Shown here piece after piece: positions 23,278 through 32,042 of a stretch of 64,000 nucleotides of DNA (position 1 is its first letter; every line of letters begins with the position of its first letter). The DNA lies in NCBI GenBank assembly GCA_023439185.1, contig JAEXOR010000045.1, forward strand, positions 62,001 to 126,000. The letters run 5' to 3'. This DNA is from Bacillota bacterium (GTDB lineage Bacteria; Bacillota; Desulfotomaculia; Desulfotomaculales; Desulfallaceae). The notes under the pieces were generated by a model that was not told the origin of the DNA, did no database searches, and saw only the letters and a list, made by a program, of their open reading frames with translations. The position numbers and the translations under genes were made by a program.

Positions 23278-25762
23278 TGGGCAATTCGGGGCCTCCCTCG
23301 GTTTCCACGACGGGTCCGTAGGCTACCTCGGGCGTGACCTCCGGAGGCGGTTCGATTACCGCGGTCCGGGGGGCGATTTTGGTCTCCCGCAGGGCGACGT
23401 TGAGCACTTCGTCCATATGGTCCACCAGCACCAACTCAAGCTGCTTTTTCACGTTAGCCGGTATTTCTTCGGTGTCCTTGCGGTTATCCATGGGCAGGAT
23501 GACGGTTTTGATACCGGCCCGGTGCGCCGCCAGGACTTTTTCCTTGACGCCGCCGATGGGCAGTACCCGGCCCCGCAGGGTAATTTCGCCGGTCATGGCC
23601 ACGTCGTGCTTAATCTTGCGGCCGGTCAGGGCCGACGCCAAGGCTGTGGCCATGGTAATGCCCGCCGAGGGGCCGTCTTTGGGGATGGCGCCTTCAGGCA
23701 CATGGATGTGCAGGTCGTATTTTTCAAAGATGCTTTCTTTGATTCCCAGCTCCGAGGCGCGGCTGCGCACGTAACTGTAGCTGGCCTGGGCGGATTCCTT
23801 CATCACGTCGCCCAGCTTGCCGGTCAGGGTCAACTTGCCGGAGCCCTTGTAAATGGTGACCTCCACCTGCAGCGAATCCCCGCCCACCTCGGTCCAGGCC
23901 AGACCCGTGGCGATGCCCGTCTGGTCCTCCTGTTCCGCGGTGCCGTAACGGAACCTGGGTTTGCCCAAAAACTGTTCCAGCTTCGATACGTTAACCCGCA
24001 CCAGCTTGGTTTTGCCGGCCACAATTTGCTTGGCCGCCTTGCGGCACAGCGAGGCGATGCTGCGTTCCAGGCTGCGTACGCCGCTTTCCCGGGTGTATTC
24101 CCGGATAATGCGCCGCACGGTCTTTTCGGAAATCTGGATCATCTTGTCGTCCAGGCCGTGCTCCTTAATTTGCTTGGGCACCAGGTGGCGCATGGCGATT
24201 TGCACCTTTTCCTCCTCTGTATAACCAGGGATGTAGATGATTTCCATGCGGTCCTGCAGCGGCCTGGGAATATTGTGCTGCACATTGGCGGTGGTAATAA
24301 ACATTACGTTGCTCAGGTCATAGGGCGTTTCAATGTAATGATCGCTGAAGGTGCTGTTTTGCTCGGGGTCCAAAACCTCCAGCAGTGCCGAAGAGGGATC
24401 GCCCCGGAAGTCCATGCTCATTTTATCCACTTCATCCAGCAGAAAGACCGGGTTCTTGGAACCGGCGGTTTTCATGCCCTGGATGATCCGGCCGGGCATG
24501 GCGCCCACGTAGGTGCGCCGGTGGCCTCGGATTTCAGCCTCGTCTCGCACGCCGCCCAGAGACAGGCGCACGAATTTGCGTTCCAGCGCCCGGGCGATGG
24601 AACGGCCCAGCGATGTTTTACCCACTCCGGGCGGACCCACAAAGCAAATGATGGGTCCTTTCATTTTCTTGGCCAGCTTACGGATGGCCAGGTATTCCAG
24701 GATGCGCTCCTTGACCATGTCCAGACCGTAATGGTCTTCGTCCAGGATGGTTTGGGCCTTGTTGATATCCAGCCGGTCACGGGTGCCCTTGGTCCAGGGC
24801 AGCGCCAGCAGCCAGTCCAGGTAGTTGCGGACCACGGTGGCCTCGGCGGCCATGGGGGGCATTTTTTCCAGCCGTTCCAGCTCTTTAAGGGCTTTTTCCT
24901 CAACTTCCTTGGGCAGCTTGGCCTTTTCTATTTTGTCCCGGAGTTCCTCGCCTTCGGCCAGCCGGTCGTCTTTATCGCCCAGTTCGCGCTGGATGGCCTT
25001 AATTTGTTCCCGCAGGTAATATTCCTTTTGGGTTTTTTCCATCTGCTTGCGGACCCGGACGTTAATCTTGCGTTCCAGTTCCACAATTTCCAGTTCCCGG
25101 GCCATAATTGAGCATAACTTATCCAGGCGGGACGCGGTATCCACCGCCTCTAAAATGGCCTGTTTGTCTTCGATGCGCAGGGTCAGGTGGGAGGCCACGA
25201 TATCGGCGAGCCGGCCCGGCTCCTCGATGTTTACCACCGCCACCACGGTTTCCGGCGGAATTTTCTTGCTCAGCTTGACATATTGCTCAAACTGGGTGAT
25301 CAGGTTGCGCATCAGCGCTTCCACCTGGGCGTTTTTACCCTCTGATTCATCGTATTGTTCAATTCTGACGGTAAAATAGGGGGTATGGCCGGCGTATTCT
25401 TTAATCCTGGCTCTGGCGATACCTTCCACCAGCACCCGGATGGTGCCGCCGGGCAGTTTAAGGAGCTGCTTGACTTCGGCCACGGTGCCTACGGAGTAGA
25501 TGTCTTCTTCACCGGGGTCGTCGGTTTGGGCGTCCTTTTGGGTGGCCAGAAAAATGGCCCTTTCCTTAAGCATGGCCTCTTCTATGGCTTGTACTGATTT
25601 TTCTCTCCCTACGTCTAGATGGATGACCATATATGGAAAAACCAGTATCCCTCTTAAGGGTAAGAGGGGTAAAATCCGTTCCTGTGCCGGTTGCAAAGGG
25701 GCACCTCCCTTGGTGAGTTTTATATGCTGTATTTTTTTGTGCATGGACAGTTTATAACCCAT
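23258..25762 (-). CDS. lon: ATP-dependent protease La (Lon)
   Basis: An 834-residue Lon protease of the LonA type. The N-terminal substrate-recognition domain (residues ~25-220, ILPLLPLRGILVFPYMVIHL) is followed by a coiled region and an AAA+ domain with Walker A GPPGVGKTSLG near residue 375. The C-terminal peptidase has catalytic Ser in PKDGPSAGI and Lys in GGVKEKVLAAHRAG. Start codons at 25762 and 25744 are both possible. The 125-bp gap to lonB contains a GC-rich hairpin at 25817-25834 (ACCCGGC/GCCGGGT). Confidence 0.97.
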   Translation of the reverse strand: MGYKLSMHKKIQHIKLTKGGAPLQPAQERILPLLPLRGILVFPYMVIHLDVGREKSVQAIEEAMLKERAIFLATQKDAQTDDPGEEDIYSVGTVAEVKQLLKLPGGTIRVLVEGIARARIKEYAGHTPYFTVRIEQYDESEGKNAQVEALMRNLITQFEQYVKLSKKIPPETVVAVVNIEEPGRLADIVASHLTLRIEDKQAILEAVDTASRLDKLCSIMARELEIVELERKINVRVRKQMEKTQKEYYLREQIKAIQRELGDKDDRLAEGEELRDKIEKAKLPKEVEEKALKELERLEKMPPMAAEATVVRNYLDWLLALPWTKGTRDRLDINKAQTILDEDHYGLDMVKERILEYLAIRKLAKKMKGPIICFVGPPGVGKTSLGRSIARALERKFVRLSLGGVRDEAEIRGHRRTYVGAMPGRIIQGMKTAGSKNPVFLLDEVDKMSMDFRGDPSSALLEVLDPEQNSTFSDHYIETPYDLSNVMFITTANVQHNIPRPLQDRMEIIYIPGYTEEEKVQIAMRHLVPKQIKEHGLDDKMIQISEKTVRRIIREYTRESGVRSLERSIASLCRKAAKQIVAGKTKLVRVNVSKLEQFLGKPRFRYGTAEQEDQTGIATGLAWTEVGGDSLQVEVTIYKGSGKLTLTGKLGDVMKESAQASYSYVRSRASELGIKESIFEKYDLHIHVPEGAIPKDGPSAGITMATALASALTGRKIKHDVAMTGEITLRGRVLPIGGVKEKVLAAHRAGIKTVILPMDNRKDTEEIPANVKKQLELVLVDHMDEVLNVALRETKIAPRTAVIEPPPEVTPEVAYGPVVETEGGPELPNENSYS

Positions 25763-25887
25763 TGTAACACACCTGCCGGGGCGCTGCTATAGAAATAAGT
25801 GGCTTAAGGGCGTGAAACCCGGCCTGAGCCGGGTCAGAACAGGAATAACCGCTTAATATCTCCCATTTTCAGCCTAAATTGACGGTA

Positions 25888-27603
25888 TTAAAGATCACCC
25901 GGCACCGGCGCTCCGGCAGCGGGCAGAAAACTGCCGGCGGCGGTTTCCCGCCGTCCTGCCTGGGCCGGTTTTCTATCCCGCCCGGGCAGCAGTGAACCAT
26001 TGATTACATCCGCCAGGGTTTCCGCGGGGACTACTTCGGTTGTTTTAAAGCTGTGGAACAGTTCCTGGTAGTTGTCGGCGGGGATAAATACCCTGGCGGC
26101 TCCAGCTAGTACCGCCGCCTCCACTTTGGGCACCACGCCGCCCACGGGCATCACCAGGCCCCGGATGGAAACCTCGCCGGTCATGGCCACGGTGTTATCC
26201 ACCGGTGTGCCTGTAATCGCCGAGTAAACAGCGGTGGCTATGCCCACGCCGGCGGAGGGTCCGTCGACAGGCGCGCCGCCGGGAAAATTGATGTGCAGGT
26301 CGTAATCCCGGTAATCCACGCCCATGGTGTAGCGCAACACGGTAAGCACATTTTCCACCGAACCTCGGGCCATGCTCTTGCGCCTGATGGTGCGGCCCCG
26401 GCCACCCAGTTCCTCTTCGTCGACCACCCCGGTAATCACCAGCCGGCCCTGGCCCCGGGGGGCGGGGATAGCGCCGGCTTCAATCTCCAGCAGCGCGCCG
26501 GTGTTGGGACCGTATACCGCCAATCCGTTGACCAGCCCCACCTGCGGCCGGGGCGGGATCTTTTTCTCGGGCCGCGGCACATACTGGCCGCTGTTGACGA
26601 CCCATTCCACGCTGAGTTTCGTAATTTCCTTGCCGTTTTCGGCAATCACGATACCCGCCGCCAGTTGGATGATATTCACGGCCTCCCGGCCGTTGCGGGC
26701 GTATTTTTGTATGGTCAGCAGCGCTTCGGGCGTCAGGGGGAATTCAATTTTATCCGCTGCCCTGGCGGCAATAACGCCGATTTCATCCGGGTTGATCTGG
26801 CGGAAAAAAATCTCCATGCAGCGGGATCGGATTGCCGGAGGGATCTCCTCCGGAGTGCGGGTGGTGGCGCCCACCATGCGAAAATCGGCGGGCAGTCCGT
26901 TTTGGAAAATATCGTGAATGTGGCCGGGGATGTTGGTATCCTCCGAACTGTAATAGGCGCTTTCCAACAACACCTTTCGGTCTTCCATCACCTTTAACAG
27001 TTTATTCATTTGGATGGGATGCAGTTCACCGATTTCATCTATAAACAGCATGCCGCCGTGGGCCTTGGTCACCGCCCCGGATTTGGGCTGCGGGATGCCC
27101 GCCATACCCATGGGGCCGGCGCCCTGGTAAATGGGGTCGTGTACCGAGCCAATCAGGGGGTCGGCGATACCCCGCTCGTCGAAACGGGCGGTGGTAGCGT
27201 CCACCTCAATAAACTTGGCGTCTTCTTTAAAGGGCGAGACCGGGTTTTTCTTAGCTTCCTCCAGGATGAGCCGGGCCGCCGCCGTTTTACCCACTCCCGG
27301 CGGGCCGTAAATAATCACGTGCTGGGGGTTGGGTCCGCAGAGGGCCGCCCGCAGGGATTTCAGTCCTTCGGACTGGCCGACGATGTCTTCAAAGGTCGCC
27401 GGCCTGGTTTTTTCCGCCAGCGGTTCGGTCAGGGAAATCTGCCGCAGCCGGTGCAGCTTTTCCAACTCCTTATGTGATTCTCTCTGTACCGCGACTTTGT
27501 TGCCCTGTTGTGTTTTCAGCAGATTCCAGAAGTACAGGCCGATGATGACGGCGAAAAATACCTGGACAAAAGTGATGAAACTGCCCAAACCGGAAAACTC
27601 CAC
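25888..27603 (-). CDS. lonB: LonB protease (sporulation-associated, membrane-anchored)
   Basis: A 571-residue Lon-family protease with an N-terminal membrane segment (SFITFVQVFFAVIIGLYFWN), as in LonB of spore formers, and without the LonA substrate domain. Walker A GPPGVGKTAAA is near residue 101 and Walker B GGMLFIDEIGELH follows. The peptidase Ser is in VDGPSAGVG (about residue 446), with Lys in GGVVPKVEAA. In B. subtilis LonB acts in the forespore. It is the first gene of lonB-lon-engB and is divergent from an AraC-type gene. Confidence 0.95.
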   Translation of the reverse strand: MEFSGLGSFITFVQVFFAVIIGLYFWNLLKTQQGNKVAVQRESHKELEKLHRLRQISLTEPLAEKTRPATFEDIVGQSEGLKSLRAALCGPNPQHVIIYGPPGVGKTAAARLILEEAKKNPVSPFKEDAKFIEVDATTARFDERGIADPLIGSVHDPIYQGAGPMGMAGIPQPKSGAVTKAHGGMLFIDEIGELHPIQMNKLLKVMEDRKVLLESAYYSSEDTNIPGHIHDIFQNGLPADFRMVGATTRTPEEIPPAIRSRCMEIFFRQINPDEIGVIAARAADKIEFPLTPEALLTIQKYARNGREAVNIIQLAAGIVIAENGKEITKLSVEWVVNSGQYVPRPEKKIPPRPQVGLVNGLAVYGPNTGALLEIEAGAIPAPRGQGRLVITGVVDEEELGGRGRTIRRKSMARGSVENVLTVLRYTMGVDYRDYDLHINFPGGAPVDGPSAGVGIATAVYSAITGTPVDNTVAMTGEVSIRGLVMPVGGVVPKVEAAVLAGAARVFIPADNYQELFHSFKTTEVVPAETLADVINGSLLPGRDRKPAQAGRRETAAGSFLPAAGAPVPGDL

Positions 27604-27807
27604 GCCGTTGCCTCCTTAACAGTAAACTATCGACTGTTAAATATTATTGCTGTCTTTTGCATAATTTATCCGTCTGAACAATCCGATAACGCTGACGGCT
27701 GCTGTTCGGCTTATCGGGCACGGTCATCTCGACCAGCCCGCGAAATATTCTTTCTATATAATGTGCAAAATTTGTTGTATAATGGAAAAAAAGAACCGGG
27801 TGATGCC
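27604..27807. other. Divergent intergenic region lonB / araC-like gene
   Basis: About 200 bp holding the promoters of both divergent genes. A TATAAT at 27777-27782 on the plus strand, 25 bp before the araC-like ATG, is a good -10 candidate; its -35 is unclear. This is also the right border of the inverted lonB-engB block. Confidence 0.4.
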
Positions 27808-28737
27808 ATGCGTTCCGAATTAATTGAATTTCATGACGGCCTGCCGGTTCGGGCCTTTGTTCGCGGCGGCAACCGGTATCCCTACCACTGGCACGACGCG
27901 CTGGAGATTGTGCGGGTGCTGAAGGGCTCTGTCAATATCGGCATGGGCGACGATGAGATGCCGCTGCGGGAAGGCGATATCGCCATTACCAACATGGGCG
28001 AGATCCACCGCCTGACCGGCGACGGAGAGGACGAGATCCTGTTTGTTCACATCGATGCCGCTTTCTGCCGCAATGTCCTGCCGGATCATTACCTGTTCAT
28101 CTATTGTTGCTCCGCCTATCACGAAGCCCGGGCGCCGGAAAAGTACGGCGTCCTCAAAGATTACATTGCCCGGCTGGTTGCTTTGCTGGACGCGGACCCG
28201 CAGGCTGCGGACCACAGCGCCGTGGAGAAGCTCCTGCAGGAAATGCTGGTCTACACCGTCTACAACTTCGATTTCTTACGCTGGGGCTTCGGCGCCGAAC
28301 CCTTTGACGAAAAGCGCGTGGCCAGGCTCCGGCAGATGGCACGGCATACAACCGGCGACTCGGAGGTGCAAAAGGGTCTGACGGCTCTTGCCGCCGAGCT
28401 GGGCGTCAGCCTCCAGCATCTTTCCGGCGATATCAAAGAAAAGTTCGGCATGTCCTTTCAGGAACTGCTGTGTTACGGCCGGTGCGAGCGCGCGGCGAAG
28501 CTGCTGCTCGGCTCCGGTATGCGCGTCGTGGAGATCGCAGAGCGCTGCGGCTTCTCCGACGTCAAATACCTGATCAAGTATTTCCGGCGCTTCTTTCACG
28601 CCACTCCCTCGGACTTTCGCAAGGCCCACCAGGCGGACGGCGCGGCTCTGGCCCGGCAAACGCAATACAGGGACATACCCCTCGACCATGCCGTCCGCCG
28701 TTTGTCGGCGGCCGATGTCGGGGAACACATAGAATAA
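27808..28737 (+). CDS. AraC family transcriptional regulator with cupin sensor, paralogue 1
   Basis: A 309-residue regulator. The N-terminal cupin ligand domain has YPYHWHDALEIVRVLKGS and EGDIAITNMGEIHRL. A central helical linker follows, then a C-terminal double HTH (ALAAELGVSLQHLSGDIKEK and IAERCGFSDVKYLIKYFRRF, ending ATPSDFRKAH). The ATG at 27808 is used; the long open frame upstream has no plausible start. It has a close paralogue immediately downstream. Target genes and inducer are unknown, and no sugar or transport genes lie beside it. Confidence 0.93.
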   Translation: MRSELIEFHDGLPVRAFVRGGNRYPYHWHDALEIVRVLKGSVNIGMGDDEMPLREGDIAITNMGEIHRLTGDGEDEILFVHIDAAFCRNVLPDHYLFIYCCSAYHEARAPEKYGVLKDYIARLVALLDADPQAADHSAVEKLLQEMLVYTVYNFDFLRWGFGAEPFDEKRVARLRQMARHTTGDSEVQKGLTALAAELGVSLQHLSGDIKEKFGMSFQELLCYGRCERAAKLLLGSGMRVVEIAERCGFSDVKYLIKYFRRFFHATPSDFRKAHQADGAALARQTQYRDIPLDHAVRRLSAADVGEHIE

Positions 28738-28770
28738 AGCCGGCCGCGAATCCCCCTGCGGGCTTCGCCT

Positions 28771-28801
28771 GCCCCCCTTAGCAAGGGGGCTTTCTTTTTT
28801 T
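28771..28801 (+). terminator. Terminator after araC-like gene 1
   Basis: GCCCCC..TT pairs with AAGGGGGC around a short loop, followed by TTTCTTTTTTT. It is embedded in a repeat of the AATCCCCC..CTTCGCCTGCC type that also occurs at 38985-39045. Confidence 0.75.
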
Positions 28802-28820
28802 GCAAAAAAAAAATTAATTT

Positions 28821-28850
28821 TTTTCCGGAGCTTAAAAGTGTCAATGCGCC
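28821..28850 (+). repeat. Direct repeat unit TTAAAAGTGTCAATGC, copy 1
   Basis: CCGGAGCTTAAAAGTGTCAA and the following TGC, preceded by an A/T-run segment, lie 55 bp before the second araC-like gene. Copies 2 and 3 are at about 29821-29846 and 30155-30180. Confidence 0.7.
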
Positions 28851-28904
28851 GTCTTTCCAAATGCAATAGAGTTATGGCAACGAGGAAAGGAAGGTGTTTG
28901 AAAC

Positions 28905-29831
28905 ATGTACCCGGAAATCATTGCGTTTTTAAAGCGGATGCCGCTGAAGGCCTCGGTGCGGCGGATTGACGAATACCCCTACCACTGGCATAGCGTCGTG
29001 GAGATCATCCTGGTGCTGGAGGGTAAGGCGGAGATTACCCTGTGCGGCGAAACCCACCTGCTGAAAGAGAACGAAGTCGCCGTCGTCAATGTGGACGAGC
29101 CGCATCGCATCAAAAAAAGCGGCGCGGCAAACCGGTTGCTGTTTGTGCAGATCGACCCCGCTTTCTGCGGCCGTGTCGATCCGGACTTTGCAAATGTGCT
29201 TTTTCAGTGCTGCTCTCCCTGCCATGAGGCCGCAGCGCCGGAAAAATATCGCTCTTTGAAAGAGCGTATCACCCGGCTGGTGCTGCTTCTGCCGGACGAC
29301 GAAGCCGGCTCATACCATGAACACTCCGTAAAAACCTGTCTGAAGGAACTGCTGGTCTACATGATCGACAGCTTCGACTACCTGCGCTACGGCGCGGGGA
29401 CCCGGCGGATTGGCGAACGGCAGGTGCAGCGGTACAGGCGGATTTACGAGTATGTCCGGCACAAGCCGGTGGCGCGCAGTTCCTTGGCGGAGCTGGCGAA
29501 AGCCGCGGGGATCACCCAGCAGCACATGTCCAACGACATCCGGGAGAAATACGGACATTCCCTGCGGGAGCTGATCAACAGCGGCTACTGCATGCAGGCG
29601 GCCCGGCTGCTGCTCTCGACGGACCAAGTGATATACAAAATCTCGCGGGAATGCGGGTTCTCCGATCCCAAATATCTCATCAAGAGCTTCAAGCAGTTTT
29701 ATGGTTGCACGCCCTCCGAATTCCGCAGGCGGCACAGGACCGGAGCCGAAGGACTGGAAGCGCAGACGCGGTTTGAGGATTTTCCGCTGTCCTGCGCGAA
29801 AAAAAATTTAATTTTTTTTCCCGGAGTTTAA
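28905..29831 (+). CDS. AraC family transcriptional regulator with cupin sensor, paralogue 2
   Basis: A 308-residue paralogue of the preceding gene with the same layout: cupin YPYHWHSVVEIILVLEGKAE, the shared EAAAPEKYRSLKERITRLV, then the double HTH (ELAKAAGITQQHMSNDIREK and ISRECGFSDPKYLIKSFKQF, ending CTPSEFRRRH). ATG 28905 has GGAAAGGAAGG upstream. The last dozen codons (AKKNLIFFPGV) are read from the same A/T-run repeat that follows the first paralogue, so the 3' end was shaped by the repeat. A tandem duplication is likely. Confidence 0.93.
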   Translation: MYPEIIAFLKRMPLKASVRRIDEYPYHWHSVVEIILVLEGKAEITLCGETHLLKENEVAVVNVDEPHRIKKSGAANRLLFVQIDPAFCGRVDPDFANVLFQCCSPCHEAAAPEKYRSLKERITRLVLLLPDDEAGSYHEHSVKTCLKELLVYMIDSFDYLRYGAGTRRIGERQVQRYRRIYEYVRHKPVARSSLAELAKAAGITQQHMSNDIREKYGHSLRELINSGYCMQAARLLLSTDQVIYKISRECGFSDPKYLIKSFKQFYGCTPSEFRRRHRTGAEGLEAQTRFEDFPLSCAKKNLIFFPGV

Positions 29832-29846
29832 AAGTGTCAATGCACC
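29821..29846 (+). repeat. Direct repeat unit TTAAAAGTGTCAATGC, copy 2
   Basis: CCGGAGTTTAAAAGTGTCAA followed by TGCACC, spanning the stop codon of the second araC-like gene. The third, more diverged copy (CCTTAAAAGTGCCAATGCAC) is at about 30157-30177. Confidence 0.7.
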
Positions 29847-29884
29847 GGTTTAAAACCCCGGATACAATATTTTCTGTAATAGAA

Positions 29885-30052
29885 CGCCTTGAGTCCCGCG
29901 GTTAAATTACGGGGGCCGGATATCTGATAAGCTGTGTGAGGTTTATATGAAGAGCCCAATGCCTTAGTAGGGCACGTTGGGTTCCGTGAGGGGCGCAGAC
30001 GGAAATCTCACGTAATATAGAATGAGATGTGGAAATCGAGCGTTTACTCGAC
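29885..30052 (+). mobile_element. Group II intron 3' remnant (domain V and VI)
   Basis: Bases 29952-29984 fold like group II domain V. GAGCCCAA pairs with TTGGGTTC, a two-base CG bulge follows on the 3' side, then a TGCC/GGCA upper stem with a TTAG-type loop. The catalytic AGC is in place. A GTGAG..CTCAC hairpin follows (29985-30014), and TTTACTCGACC (30042-30052) resembles a typical intron 3' end. No reverse transcriptase gene and no 5' domain I are present, so this is a truncated copy. Confidence 0.55.
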
Positions 30053-30110
30053 CTAAATTTGCCTAACAAACAATGGTACCCGGCCATGTAATAGTACACG
30101 AAATGATAAA

Positions 30111-30140
30111 AGCCTCCCTTTTGAAAAGGGGGATTTTTTT
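30111..30140 (+). terminator. Terminator downstream of araC-like gene 2 region
   Basis: CCTCCCTTTT and AAAAGGGGG form a stem with a short loop, followed by ATTTTTTTA. Confidence 0.7.
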
Positions 30141-30295
30141 ATGTTTTTTTCTTCCACCTTAAAAGTGCCAATGCACCGGTGTAATGATATATTGATAATT
30201 TTTATTACTTTTTGCCGAAATTTTTGTTACTATTCCTGTAGCCTGCTGCCCGGTAAATATGAGATTCATAAATGTGAAAAAATATTTTATCCGGG

Positions 30296-30322
30296 TGAAA
30301 GAAAAATTGTTCCCGCGTCGTC
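30296..30322 (+). promoter_or_regulatory. Candidate autoregulatory ECF promoter
   Basis: TGAAAG (30296-30301) and CGTC (30319-30322, followed by TA) are 17 bp apart. This resembles ECF promoters of the TGAAAC/CGTC type. It lies 35 bp before the ECF sigma gene, consistent with autoregulation. Confidence 0.45.
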
Positions 30323-30357
30323 TAAAAGGTTAGAGGCTGCGAAAAGAGGTTGTAAAA

Positions 30358-30981
30358 TTGCTTGCGGACGAAATCCTGCTGAAAAAAGCACAGGACGGGG
30401 ATAAGGCGGCCTACGGGGAACTGGTGCGCAGATATCAGGACCGGGTATACGGCCTGGCGGTACGCATGCTGGATACCCCGGAGGACGCCCGGGATGCCGC
30501 ACAGGAAGTGTTTGTCAAGGCTTACCGCGCCCTGTCCGGATTTGATTTTCGGTCGGAATTTGCCACTTGGCTGTACCGGATCGCCACCAATACCTGCCTG
30601 GACCTGCTGCGCAGACACAACCGGGAGCGCCGCCGCAATGTCTCTCTTGAAGCCGGGGCGGGCGGAGCGGATCTCTTGCGGCACGATGGTCCCGGACCCG
30701 AGGAAGTCTGGCTGAAGCGGGAAAAGGAGCTGAGTTTGCGCTCCGCGGTTCGGGAACTGCCTGAAAAATACCGGCTGGTGCTGGTGCTGCACCACTACCA
30801 GGGTCTGGGTTACAAGCAGGTGGCGGCGGTGACCGGTCTGCCGGAGAAAACCGTGGGCACCCGGCTCCACCGGGCCAAAAAAATGTTAAAGGAAAGGCTT
30901 TTAGGAGGTGCAAACGATGCGCTGCCGGACGGTAAAAAAAATGCTCACCGCGTATCTGAACGGCGAATGCCGGTCATCTGA
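30358..30981 (+). CDS. ECF-type RNA polymerase sigma factor
   Basis: A 207-residue sigma-70 family factor of the extracytoplasmic function class. Region 2 holds YGELVRRYQDRVYGLAVRML and DAAQEVFVKAYRALSGFD. Region 4 holds LPEKYRLVLVLHHYQGLGYK and GLPEKTVGTRLHRAKKMLK. The TTG start at 30358 follows GAGGTTG. The C-terminal ~25 residues overlap the anti-sigma gene and are probably not structured. It heads a four-gene operon with anti-sigma factor, B-box membrane protein and DUF4097 protein, which suggests an envelope stress response. Confidence 0.94.
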   Translation: MLADEILLKKAQDGDKAAYGELVRRYQDRVYGLAVRMLDTPEDARDAAQEVFVKAYRALSGFDFRSEFATWLYRIATNTCLDLLRRHNRERRRNVSLEAGAGGADLLRHDGPGPEEVWLKREKELSLRSAVRELPEKYRLVLVLHHYQGLGYKQVAAVTGLPEKTVGTRLHRAKKMLKERLLGGANDALPDGKKNAHRVSERRMPVI

Positions 30982-31438
30982 AGCCGCGGCTCTGGCGAAG
31001 CACCTGGCCGGATGTCCGGGGTGCGCCGCCGAACTGGAGGCGTTACGCGGCCTGGATGATGTTTTGGACCTCTGGCGGGATGAACCGGCTCCCGCCAGCC
31101 TGTGGGAATCCGTGATGAGCGAAGTGGAAGTCGTCTCCGGGACGGAGGCGCCGCCCAAACACGCGGGCCGGAAGGGGACTATGAAATCCCTTTTGCTCCT
31201 GCGGGATCTGACGGTGGCCGCCGCGGTATCCTTAGCCGTTTTCTGGGGCAGCGGGGCCGGACTGGCGGGTGAACGTGCACTGGCCGCCGGCGAAAAGATC
31301 AACGGGGTGGTGTCGTCCTATGCCAGGGTTACCGGCGCCGTTATGGAACGGGCCACCGGTACGGCCGGGGAATATACACGCAAGATTTTATTTGAGGAGT
31401 GGGACCAGGATGAAATGCGTAAATCACCAAGAAGTTGA
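30917..31438 (+). CDS. Anti-sigma factor with zinc-finger (zf-HC2) domain
   Basis: A 173-residue single-pass membrane protein. The cytoplasmic zf-HC2 motif (LAKHLAGCPGCAAEL, near residue 30) is the usual sigma-binding ZAS domain. A membrane helix follows (LTVAAAVSLAVFWGSGAGLA) with a short extracytoplasmic tail. ATG 30917 has AGGAGG seven bases upstream and overlaps the sigma gene by 65 bp, so the pair is translationally coupled. It is expected to sequester the ECF factor until an envelope signal releases it. Confidence 0.9.
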   Translation: MRCRTVKKMLTAYLNGECRSSEAAALAKHLAGCPGCAAELEALRGLDDVLDLWRDEPAPASLWESVMSEVEVVSGTEAPPKHAGRKGTMKSLLLLRDLTVAAAVSLAVFWGSGAGLAGERALAAGEKINGVVSSYARVTGAVMERATGTAGEYTRKILFEEWDQDEMRKSPRS

Positions 31439-32042
31439 GGCCCAAGCCCTGTGCGGTATCTGCAACGCGCCAATCTGTGAAGAATGCCTGGTGCGGCTGG
31501 GGGACAGGGAGTATTGCCGGCCCTGTCTGGAAACCCGGGTGGGCGCGCTGGGGGGCACGCCGAAAAGCGAGAAAAGTTCCATGTTGGCGTTCTTGTTTTC
31601 ACTGCTGCCCGGCGCCGGTTACATGTACCTGGGGCTGATGAACAGGGGCCTGCAGGTGATGGTGCTCTTTTTCGGCGCCATTTTTGTGGCCGGGATGGCC
31701 GGTCTGGATTTGATCTTGACCCTGGTGCTGCCGGTTGTTTTTTTCTATAACATCTTTGACACTCTGCAATTGGCGGGGCGTATGCGCGACGGAGTACCGG
31801 TGGAGGATAAACCCTTCATCGACCTGCATGGGGAGTGCAACAAAACCAGCCTGCTGGGTTATGTTCTGGTGGGGCTGGGTATTCTGGCGCTTTTAAACAA
31901 TTTCCTGCCTCATTTGTTTGGCTACTCTTTCTACTCGTTCATGAGGCAGGTATTCACACCGCTGCTGATCATATCCCTGGGCGTGTTCATTCTGTATCGA
32001 AACCTGAAGAGGGGGAAGGAAGATGGCAGTCAAGGGGATTAA
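31410..32042 (+). CDS. B-box zinc-finger membrane protein
   Basis: A 210-residue protein. The N-terminal ~40 residues form a B-box-like zinc finger (C3, H5, then CGIC at 14-17, CEEC at 22-25 and CRPC at 36-39). Four membrane helices follow: FLFSLLPGAGYMYLGLMNRG, FFGAIFVAGMAGLDLILTLV, LLGYVLVGLGILALLNNFL and VFTPLLIISLGVFILY. ATG 31410 overlaps the anti-sigma gene by 29 bp. It is probably part of the same envelope-stress regulon. The zinc finger may mediate protein contacts; function unknown. Confidence 0.85.
   Translation: MKCVNHQEVEAQALCGICNAPICEECLVRLGDREYCRPCLETRVGALGGTPKSEKSSMLAFLFSLLPGAGYMYLGLMNRGLQVMVLFFGAIFVAGMAGLDLILTLVLPVVFFYNIFDTLQLAGRMRDGVPVEDKPFIDLHGECNKTSLLGYVLVGLGILALLNNFLPHLFGYSFYSFMRQVFTPLLIISLGVFILYRNLKRGKEDGSQGD

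Noticed and set aside
23090..25111. A 673-codon open frame antisense to lon
   Set aside because: It is a shadow of the GC-rich lon codons; the minus-strand frame has full Lon motifs and the antisense product is His/Gln/Phe-rich low complexity.
30130..30404. Open frame overlapping the ECF leader
   Set aside because: It has no ribosome binding site and runs into the sigma gene in another frame.
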